Shown piece after piece: positions 1 through 4,957 of a stretch of DNA of 6,813 nucleotides. The first letter of the stretch is position 1, and each line of letters begins with the position of its first letter. Below the pieces are notes generated by a model. That model was not told the DNA's origin. It saw nothing but the letters and a program-made list of their open reading frames with translations, and ran no database searches. This DNA is from an uncultured Bacteroidota bacterium (lineage in GTDB: Bacteria; Bacteroidota; Bacteroidia; Flavobacteriales; Flavobacteriaceae): NCBI GenBank assembly GCA_903879875.1, contig CAIRNC010000028.1:1-6813 (forward strand), written 5' to 3'. A program made the translations under genes and the position numbers.

Positions 1-536
1 ACTTTTGGAGGTGGAATAAAAACATGCTCGTCAACTGTAAAAAGGTATTCGGCATCATAAAATGCTTGAACCAAAACGGATAAAATTCCGTAGGCTTTTG
101 TTCCTTTTTTTTCGCAAATACGCTCCGCCACTTCTTTCTGAAACATTCCTGCAAATTCAGGAATTTGGTTCCGATATTCCAATGCTTTGAATACAATTTG
201 GGTCGAAATATTATATGGAAAATTCCCAATGATGGCAAACTGTTTTCCTTCAAAAACTTCGTTGATGTTGTATTTTAAAAAATCTTTTGAAATGATTTTA
301 TTCTTTAGTTTGGGATAATTTTCATCCAAATAAGTCACCGATTCGGTATCAATTTCAATAACGTAGGTGTTTATCGTTTTTTCTAATAAATATTTAGTCA
401 AAACCCCCATTCCTGGTCCTATTTCTAAAACATCTTCGTAACCTTCGAGATTCAAAGTGTCGGCAATCGCTTTTGCGATACTTTCGTCTTTCAAAAAATG
501 TTGTCCAAGGTGTTTTTTTGCTTTTACTTTTTCCAT
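1..536 (-). CDS. rsmA: 16S rRNA (adenine1518/1519-N6) dimethyltransferase RsmA (KsgA), 3' end cut by window edge
   Basis: This enzyme uses S-adenosylmethionine to dimethylate two adjacent adenines in the helix 45 loop of 16S rRNA, a late and conserved step in 30S subunit assembly in the cytoplasm. The frame runs from an ATG at 536 to the left edge and gives 178 complete residues; family members are usually about 260-275, so the C-terminal helical domain is missing. The N-terminus KKHLGQHFL (residues 7-15) is the family signature. The Rossmann SAM-binding motif I is EIGPGMGVLT (38-47), an acidic residue ending strand 2 is in VIEID (59-63), and the catalytic motif IV is NFPYNIS (105-111), where Phe replaces the commoner Leu. 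QKEVAERI (133-140) and the final FIPPPK (173-178) also match. The preceding DUF4286-type gene ends 147 nt upstream on the same strand. I saw no convincing -7 box before this start. Identity is very secure; only the end is unseen. Confidence 0.97.
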   Translation of the reverse strand, partial: MEKVKAKKHLGQHFLKDESIAKAIADTLNLEGYEDVLEIGPGMGVLTKYLLEKTINTYVIEIDTESVTYLDENYPKLKNKIISKDFLKYNINEVFEGKQFAIIGNFPYNISTQIVFKALEYRNQIPEFAGMFQKEVAERICEKKGTKAYGILSVLVQAFYDAEYLFTVDEHVFIPPPK

Positions 537-683
537 AAATAGTATTATTTTGCAACTAAGGCAAAAAATTGTAAAGAGGGTTACTGGTTTATTATATGTA
601 AATTGGTCTGTATGGCTTTTCGCTAATCAAAACACTTAACGTTTTTATTTCGACTTCAAGAAATTCCGAACACGGAACGCTTT
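537..683. other. AT-rich spacer between DUF4286 gene and rsmA
   Basis: This 147-bp non-coding gap contains the leader of rsmA, read on the minus strand. I scanned every TA on that strand for the Bacteroidota -7 box TAnnTTTG and found no full or near match, so the rsmA promoter, if there is one, is not of the plain consensus type. A short open frame on the plus strand (457-639) enters this gap from inside rsmA but resembles nothing. The only structure seen is the small hairpin next to the DUF4286 stop codon, listed separately. Confidence 0.5.
664..677 (-). terminator. Weak hairpin just after the DUF4286 stop codon, possible terminator
   Basis: A perfect 5-bp inverted repeat (TTCCG / CGGAA) with a 4-nt loop lies 6 nt past the TAA of the DUF4286-type gene. 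On the minus strand the stem is followed by only three T residues before CTTG, so it is weak for an intrinsic terminator. On the plus strand it is followed by CGC and five Ts, but no plus-strand gene ends here. The position is suggestive and the thermodynamics poor, so transcription may well read through into rsmA. Confidence 0.28.
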
Positions 684-995
684 TTAATGCTCTGAAATCA
701 ATTCCAATTCTGTTCTGAAAGCCAACATTTTATCTCCAAATAATTGCAAGGCTTCTTCTCTTAATTTTGGTGCGTCTTCGATGTAATATTTGTCTAAAGT
801 AGCTTTGCTATTCGTAGTATATTGAACGGAATAGGTAACACCACCCATTTCTTCTTCAACAAGCACTTTTACCAATCGTGCAGTTGAAAATTTTCCAGTA
901 GCTAAAATTTCTGGAATGTGTTTTTGCTGCATCCAATGCAACCATTGGTCGTGAACGCTTTCGTGAATATTTGTAGTAACGTTGTAGATTATCAT
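684..995 (-). CDS. DUF4286-family small protein, function unknown
   Basis: This is a 103-residue, probably cytoplasmic protein with no signal peptide or membrane segment. The start MIIYNVTTNI, the central HIPEILATGKF (residues 26-36) and the C-terminal pattern of a tyrosine-rich strand followed by an acidic helix and FGDKMLAFRTELELI match what I recall of DUF4286, a small family common in Bacteroidota. The alternation of short strands and amphipathic helices fits a ferredoxin-like (dimeric alpha-beta barrel) fold, which is an inference from the sequence pattern. No catalytic residues can be assigned. It lies between the TPR gene (119 nt upstream) and rsmA (147 nt downstream), all on the same strand. 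From memory this adjacency to rsmA recurs in flavobacteria, which hints at but does not prove a link to ribosome maturation. The ATG at 995 is the only sensible start, since the conserved strand MIIYNV begins there. Confidence 0.88.
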   Translation of the reverse strand: MIIYNVTTNIHESVHDQWLHWMQQKHIPEILATGKFSTARLVKVLVEEEMGGVTYSVQYTTNSKATLDKYYIEDAPKLREEALQLFGDKMLAFRTELELISEH

Positions 996-1114
996 TTTTA
1001 TAATGTTTATGAAGGTTATAAAGTTTATGAGTTGATCAAGTTTAGGGGTTTAATATGTTTGTTAGTTTCGTCTAAACCTTTTCTAAACTTATAAAACCAA
1101 AACCATTTTTAAAC
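996..1114. other. AT-rich, repeat-bearing spacer between TPR gene and DUF4286 gene
   Basis: This 119-bp gap should hold the end of the TPR transcript and the leader of the DUF4286 gene. It contains an 8-bp direct repeat GTTTATGA at 1005-1012 and 1023-1030, an 8-bp palindrome TTGATCAA at 1032-1039, near-identical adjacent decamers at 1071-1080 and 1081-1090 (TCTAAACCTT, TTCTAAACTT), and an inverted pair AAGTTTAG (1038-1045) / CTAAACTT (1083-1090). Read on the minus strand there are two 7-of-8 matches to the TAnnTTTG box, at 1037-1044 and 1084-1091, neither with a good upstream -33 element. No intrinsic terminator follows the TPR stop codon. Confidence 0.5.
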
Positions 1115-2893
1115 TTAAAGTTCTTTATCCCCTCGCAATTGTCTGTATTTTTTTCGAGCATCAATAAAATAAATACTGTCTTCGTGTTTAAACAATATTT
1201 TCTCATAAAGTGCCTTGGCTTTTTCAATATCTTTGAGCTGTTTGTTATAGATTTCTGCTGAAAAATAAAGAGCTTCATCAATATAAATACCTTCTGAATG
1301 GCGGTCAATAATTTCTTGATATTGGACTAAAGCCGAAGCAAAATCGCCTAACTTTTCATGGGTTTTTCCCAATCGGAATAAGGTTACACTTTCAATTTCG
1401 TTTCCTTTGTTTTCTTTTAAAATTGCTTGAAATTGTGCCAAAGCTTCTTGGGTTTTGTTTTGGTATAACAAATAATCGCCTCGCGCAAATTTTTTGAGAG
1501 CAACCTGTGTTGAATCGGCTACCGTATTGTCATTTATCAATAAAAAAAGTTCTAAGGCATCATTGGCAATCAATTGTGTTGATGCCGATTTTAATGCTTT
1601 AAATTGCTTTAACGCCCATTCGAAATCGGTTTTGAAATAGCTGGTTTTGGCCGCTTTTAAACTGGCTTCGTGACCTACTTCATCACTCTTTAAATCTTCT
1701 TCTATTTGGGAATAATAAATGGATGCCTGATTGAATTTTTCTTCGAAAAGAAAAATATCGGCCAATTCCATCTTAAGATCTGCTTGCTGATATTTGTTGA
1801 GTGGCAATGTCAAAGCCGTTTTTAAAATAGCCTTGCCTTGTTCAGGATTTTTTAAATAAAACGCAGTAAAATGAGCTTGCAAAATTTGTAACGATAAGGA
1901 ATAAGGACTTACGCCAAATTGTTTGACCAATACTTCTATTTCTGAAGTAAGAATCGGGTAATCTTTTTCGGTGGCATTCTCGATTTTCATGTTCATCAAT
2001 AACACATTGGCTTTGATTTTTAAATCAGTATCTTGTGTGTTTTCCAAAACAAAAGTCAAAATTTCTTTAGCCGTTTCGGGTTCGTGTTCTTCTATAGCCA
2101 TTTGTGATAAATTCACAATGTTTGAAAGGGATTCGGGCTCGCGTTTGTAAATGGCTTTTTCTTGAATAAAGGCTTTTCCGTATTCTTTTTGTTGTACAAA
2201 AAACCAACTTAAATATTGGTTCCAAAAAATATTTTGATCTTTTTGAGCTCGTGTTAACAAAGCTTTTTTCAGCGATAAAACAAAGGTTTCAGAGCTATTG
2301 TCGTTCATGAAATAGGACAATTGGCTTTGAATCATTGGCGAGTTTTGTGGATTGGTAACGGCTTCATTCAAAAAAGTTTCAATCATCAAATCGGTATTGC
2401 CCATTTGCCCATGAAGAATAGCCATTTGAATATTAAAATTCATTTTTGGCTCTATATCGATTGCCATTTGATAAGCGCGCAAAGCATATTCCAACAAAAC
2501 TTTTTTCTCAAATGTAGCAGCAATTTGATACACATTGGAAACATTATCTTTGATTTTTTCTAATGCTTTCTCGTAGTTTTTTTTGGCTTTTTCTTGGTCT
2601 TTTTTTAACTGAAAATTAAACCCTAATTCAATCAGTAAATTGGGTTGTTTGTATTTGTCCAATCGATCTTGAATGCCTTTTTCGGCTTTGTCAAACTGGG
2701 ATAATTGCTGCAAACATTCAATTTGCTTTTGAAAATAAAAGGCATTTCCAGGTTGCGATTTCAATAAATCTTCATAGCTGATTAAAGCTTTTTCAAAATC
2801 GCCTTTGTCAAAATAATTTTGCGCCAATTGTTCGTTTTGCGCAAAACAAATCAATGAGAAAAATAAGGCAATATGTAGAAAGAGTTTTTTCAT
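1115..2893 (-). CDS. Exported tetratricopeptide-repeat (TPR) protein
   Basis: This 592-residue protein consists almost entirely of helical TPR repeats. It starts with a signal peptide: MKK, a hydrophobic core (LFLHIALFFSLI) and a CFA-Q junction, giving likely signal peptidase I cleavage after Ala18. The Cys at 16 is not in a lipobox, so it is probably periplasmic rather than a lipoprotein. Clear repeats lie near 22-50 (YFDKGDFEKALISYEDLL), 83-115, 117-150, 370-400, 410-440, 470-495, 502-535 and 538-575, with more divergent helices between. TPR solenoids bind other proteins, and no enzymatic motif is visible. I chose the ATG at 2893 over the in-frame ATG at 2998. The longer form puts 35 mostly charged or mixed residues before a perfect signal peptide and overlaps the upstream gene by 38 nt, and a candidate promoter lies between the two starts. 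From memory, a TPR gene downstream of serS is common in flavobacteria. The partner and process are unknown. Confidence 0.9.
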   Translation of the reverse strand: MKKLFLHIALFFSLICFAQNEQLAQNYFDKGDFEKALISYEDLLKSQPGNAFYFQKQIECLQQLSQFDKAEKGIQDRLDKYKQPNLLIELGFNFQLKKDQEKAKKNYEKALEKIKDNVSNVYQIAATFEKKVLLEYALRAYQMAIDIEPKMNFNIQMAILHGQMGNTDLMIETFLNEAVTNPQNSPMIQSQLSYFMNDNSSETFVLSLKKALLTRAQKDQNIFWNQYLSWFFVQQKEYGKAFIQEKAIYKREPESLSNIVNLSQMAIEEHEPETAKEILTFVLENTQDTDLKIKANVLLMNMKIENATEKDYPILTSEIEVLVKQFGVSPYSLSLQILQAHFTAFYLKNPEQGKAILKTALTLPLNKYQQADLKMELADIFLFEEKFNQASIYYSQIEEDLKSDEVGHEASLKAAKTSYFKTDFEWALKQFKALKSASTQLIANDALELFLLINDNTVADSTQVALKKFARGDYLLYQNKTQEALAQFQAILKENKGNEIESVTLFRLGKTHEKLGDFASALVQYQEIIDRHSEGIYIDEALYFSAEIYNKQLKDIEKAKALYEKILFKHEDSIYFIDARKKYRQLRGDKEL

Positions 2894-2926
2894 TGAATTT
2901 TTTTTAGTTGAAATTAAAGTTTTTAT

Positions 2927-2954
2927 CAATAATACCTTCAACGAATACCTGCAA
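2927..2954 (-). promoter_or_regulatory. Candidate promoter of the TPR gene
   Basis: On the minus strand, TTG (2952-2954) is followed after 17 nt by TATTATTG (2927-2934). This matches 7 of 8 positions of the Bacteroidota -7 box TAnnTTTG at a usual spacing. It lies 33 nt before the ATG at 2893 and straddles the end of the upstream gene. If real, it would let the TPR gene be transcribed on its own and would place the start of transcription downstream of the alternative ATG at 2998. Such AT-rich matches arise often by chance. Confidence 0.35.
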
Positions 2955-2960
2955 TTATTA

Positions 2961-3464
2961 TTAATTTTTTTCATTTTGCCAACTAAAATAAGTTTCATCG
3001 TTAGATATAACTTCTCTTATAGAGCTTTTTCCTAGAATTCTCCAATGTACCGTATAAGTGCCAGCTCCATCTGAAAAAAAACCATAAAGTCTATAAAATC
3101 GACCCACTTTTTTGATTAAGAATTGATTTTTTGAAAGTCCGCCATCAAAACTTGGATTAAACATGTTTTTAAAATCTAATTCAACAGATATTGAATCTAT
3201 TGTCAATATTAGTTTTTTTAATTGATTTCTTGGATTATCCATTCCAATATCTGAACCAAGCCAAATTTCATTATCAATTTTACAAATAAACTTATCTCCA
3301 AATTCTGACTCACAAGTTTCAATTTTATGCTTTTCAGGATTGAATTTTTCTGTAATCCATTCTAGGGTTATATTTTTTGATAAAATTATTTTTCCTTCGT
3401 TGATTTGCGCTTTCATCAATGAAATAAAACTAATAAATAATAAAAAAGAAACTTTTGACCTCAT
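2961..3464 (-). CDS. Exported protein of unknown function (167 aa)
   Basis: I do not recognise this protein. It begins with a good signal peptide: positive MRSK, hydrophobic VSFLLFISFISL, and an MKA-Q junction suggesting cleavage after Ala19. The mature part would be about 148 residues, rich in beta-prone stretches, with only two cysteines (51 and 61) that could pair in the periplasm. The most distinctive segment is FFSDGAGTYTVHWRI (129-143), followed by a basic-acidic stretch and a strand at IREVIS; aromatic residues are frequent (YRLYGFF, TYFSW). There is no lipobox, no sorting domain and no transmembrane helix after the signal. It sits 46 nt after serS and 67 nt before the TPR gene on the same strand and appears more AT-rich than both. 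The signal peptide, clean stop and orderly spacing argue that it is real. It may be a recent or lineage-specific insertion in an otherwise familiar gene order, which is an inference from memory. Confidence 0.75.
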   Translation of the reverse strand: MRSKVSFLLFISFISLMKAQINEGKIILSKNITLEWITEKFNPEKHKIETCESEFGDKFICKIDNEIWLGSDIGMDNPRNQLKKLILTIDSISVELDFKNMFNPSFDGGLSKNQFLIKKVGRFYRLYGFFSDGAGTYTVHWRILGKSSIREVISNDETYFSWQNEKN

Positions 3465-3496
3465 CTTCCATACTTAGATTTTGCGCAACAATTCTT

Positions 3497-3528
3497 GAAA
3501 ATTACTTTATTTAATCTATCTTATCAAA
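3497..3528 (-). promoter_or_regulatory. Candidate promoter of the 167-aa exported protein gene
   Basis: On the minus strand, TTTG (3525-3528, inside the last codons of serS) is followed after 20 nt by TAATTTTC (3497-3504), which matches 7 of 8 positions of TAnnTTTG, missing only the final G. The -7 box lies 32 nt before the ATG at 3464. It would allow this gene to be expressed apart from serS. The TTTG overlaps Phe and Asp codons and could be fortuitous. Confidence 0.3.
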
Positions 3529-4782
3529 CCCTGTATATTTTCTTAAAACTTCAGGAATTTCGATACCGTCTGGTGTTTGGTAGTTTTCTAAAATTCCAGC
3601 CAAAACACGTGGCAAAGCCAATGAACTTCCGTTTAAAGTATGTGCTAATTGGTTTTTTCCTTCTTTGTCTTTGAATCGTAATTTCAAACGATTGGCTTGA
3701 AAAGTTTCAAAATTCGATACCGAACTAATTTCTAACCAACGTTCTTGTGCTGTAGAATACACTTCAAAATCATAAGTCAATGCCGAAGTAAAACCCATAT
3801 CGCCACCACAAAGACGAAGAATTCTATAAGGTAATTTCAACTCTTGTAGAATATTTTTTACATGTGCAACCATGCCTTCTAGTGCTTGATATGAATGGTC
3901 AGGATGCTCAATTCTTACAATTTCTACTTTATCAAATTGATGCAAACGATTCAATCCTCTTACATTTGCGCCCCAAGAACCTGCTTCTCTTCTAAAACAA
4001 GGTGTATAAGCTGTGGCAAGAATTGGCAACTCATTTTCGTTTAAAATAACGTCTCTAAAAATGTTAGTAACCGGAACTTCTGCTGTTGGAATTAAATATA
4101 AATTATCGGTGGCATCGTGGTACATTTGCCCTTCTTTGTCGGGCAATTGACCGGTTCCATAAGCCGAAGCTTCGTTTACCATGTGAGGTACTTGGTATTC
4201 TCTGTAACCAGCATCGGTATTTTTGTCTAAAAAATACGAAATCAAAGCGCGTTGCAATTTAGCACCTTTCCCTTTATACACCGGAAATCCTGGAGCCGTT
4301 AATTTTGTGCCCAATTCAAAATCGACTATGTCATATTTTTTTATTAATTCCCAATGGGGTTGTGCGCCTTCGTGCAATACAGGAATATCCCCTTCTTGAA
4401 AAATGTTTAAATTATCTTCTGGTGTTTTTCCTTCAGGAACGATATCGGCAGGAAGATTTGGCAAAGTATATAATTTCAAAAGCAATTCATTAGCAAAAGC
4501 ATCGGCTTTGATGGCTAAATCTTTACTTTTTTCTTTCAATAAAACGGTTTTTTCTTTTAAAATAGCCGCTTTTGATTTTTCGCCATTTTTCATCAAATCA
4601 CCAATATCTTTTGATAATTTATTAGATTCAGATAAAATGTTGTCGAGTTCTACTTGAGTGGCGCGACGATTTTCATCCAATTGCACCACTTCTGTAACAG
4701 TAGCTCTGGCATCGATATTTCTTTTGGCTAAAGCCGTAATTACTTTTTCTTGATTTTCTCTAATAAAGGTGATTTGTAACAT
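3511..4782 (-). CDS. serS: Seryl-tRNA synthetase
   Basis: SerRS activates serine with ATP and charges tRNA-Ser (and tRNA-Sec where present) in the cytoplasm. The 423-residue length is normal for the bacterial enzyme. The N-terminal part (about 27-100), rich in Lys, Glu and Leu, is the long antiparallel coiled-coil arm that grips the long variable arm of tRNA-Ser. The class II core follows, with the serine-binding TAE at 233-235, motif 2 starting FRREAGSWG at 263 and running through RGLNRLHQF (275-283), EISSVSNFETFQANR (351-365) and motif 3 NGSSLALPRVLAGILE (384-399). All expected elements are present and nothing is truncated. The ATG at 4782 gives the canonical start MLQITFIREN. It is the first gene of the minus-strand block and is divergent from the peptidase gene. 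A full TAnnTTTG match lies 22 nt upstream of the start. No T-box or other leader structure fits the short gap. Confidence 0.98.
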   Translation of the reverse strand: MLQITFIRENQEKVITALAKRNIDARATVTEVVQLDENRRATQVELDNILSESNKLSKDIGDLMKNGEKSKAAILKEKTVLLKEKSKDLAIKADAFANELLLKLYTLPNLPADIVPEGKTPEDNLNIFQEGDIPVLHEGAQPHWELIKKYDIVDFELGTKLTAPGFPVYKGKGAKLQRALISYFLDKNTDAGYREYQVPHMVNEASAYGTGQLPDKEGQMYHDATDNLYLIPTAEVPVTNIFRDVILNENELPILATAYTPCFRREAGSWGANVRGLNRLHQFDKVEIVRIEHPDHSYQALEGMVAHVKNILQELKLPYRILRLCGGDMGFTSALTYDFEVYSTAQERWLEISSVSNFETFQANRLKLRFKDKEGKNQLAHTLNGSSLALPRVLAGILENYQTPDGIEIPEVLRKYTGFDKID

Positions 4783-4804
4783 GTCTTTCTGTTTTATAAG
4801 GAAG

Positions 4805-4812
4805 CAAATTTA
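4805..4812 (-). promoter_or_regulatory. Candidate -7 box of the serS promoter
   Basis: On the minus strand these bases read TAAATTTG, an exact match to TAnnTTTG, the -7 element of the primary sigma factor in Bacteroidota. It ends 22 nt before the serS ATG, leaving a short leader. The -33 element is poor: a TTG occurs only 25 nt upstream, with a degenerate TAG at 19 nt. Confidence 0.45.
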
Positions 4813-4930
4813 GGGAAATGTTTTTATAAAACTACGACAATATCAGGTCTAGTGCATTTTAGTGATTAAAAATTGGAATCAACAATTCTTAAGGTTTTCA
4901 TCTGTTAGTCTAAGATATTAGATTATTTAT

Positions 4931-4938
4931 TACATTTG
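4931..4938 (+). promoter_or_regulatory. Candidate -7 box of the M1 peptidase promoter
   Basis: TACATTTG is an exact match to TAnnTTTG and ends 19 nt before the ATG at 4958, implying a leader of roughly a dozen bases. No clean TTG lies at the expected 17-23 nt upstream; TAG ending at 4908 (22 nt) is the nearest. The location in the only promoter-sized gap before this gene supports it. Confidence 0.45.
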
Positions 4939-4957
4939 GACAAAAATTTTACTTATA

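Larger units (their letters stand above)
4783..4957. other. Divergent intergenic region between serS and the M1 peptidase gene
   Basis: This 175-bp gap is the longest non-coding stretch in the window. It must hold the start signals of both serS (leftward) and the peptidase (rightward). Each side carries an exact match to the Bacteroidota -7 box at about 20 nt from its start codon, listed separately, and the two boxes are about 120 bp apart. The middle (about 4813-4930) shows no clear operator, riboswitch or strong hairpin by eye, and no Shine-Dalgarno sequence precedes either ATG. Confidence 0.6.

Noticed and set aside
457..639. Open frame of 60 codons on the plus strand over the start of rsmA
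   Set aside because: It is antisense to the conserved rsmA N-terminus and runs into non-coding sequence; the hydrophobic start comes from reversed Ala, Lys and Glu codons.
1072..1308. Open frame of 78 codons on the minus strand
   Set aside because: It overlaps the 3' part of the TPR gene in another frame, is rich in Lys, Phe and Asn with no recognisable pattern, and the TPR frame is clearly the coding one.
2321..2563. Open frame of 80 codons on the plus strand inside the TPR gene
   Set aside because: It is antisense to a well-supported gene, its composition looks like reverse-complemented TPR codons, and it has no promoter or family resemblance.
2834..2847. Perfect 14-bp palindrome GTTTTGCGCAAAAC
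   Set aside because: It falls exactly on the Phe-Ala-Gln-Asn codons at the signal peptide junction of the TPR protein. About one such palindrome per window of this size and AT content is expected by chance, so an operator is not needed to explain it.
3481..3488. TTGCGCAA palindrome upstream of the 167-residue protein gene, sharing its core with 2834-2847
   Set aside because: The shared core is only 8 bp, the two sites are in different contexts (leader and coding), and no third full copy supports a regulator site.
4305..4657. Two overlapping open frames on the plus strand inside serS
   Set aside because: Both are antisense to serS, whose motifs are intact; their residues mirror the coiled-coil arm region and have no independent support.
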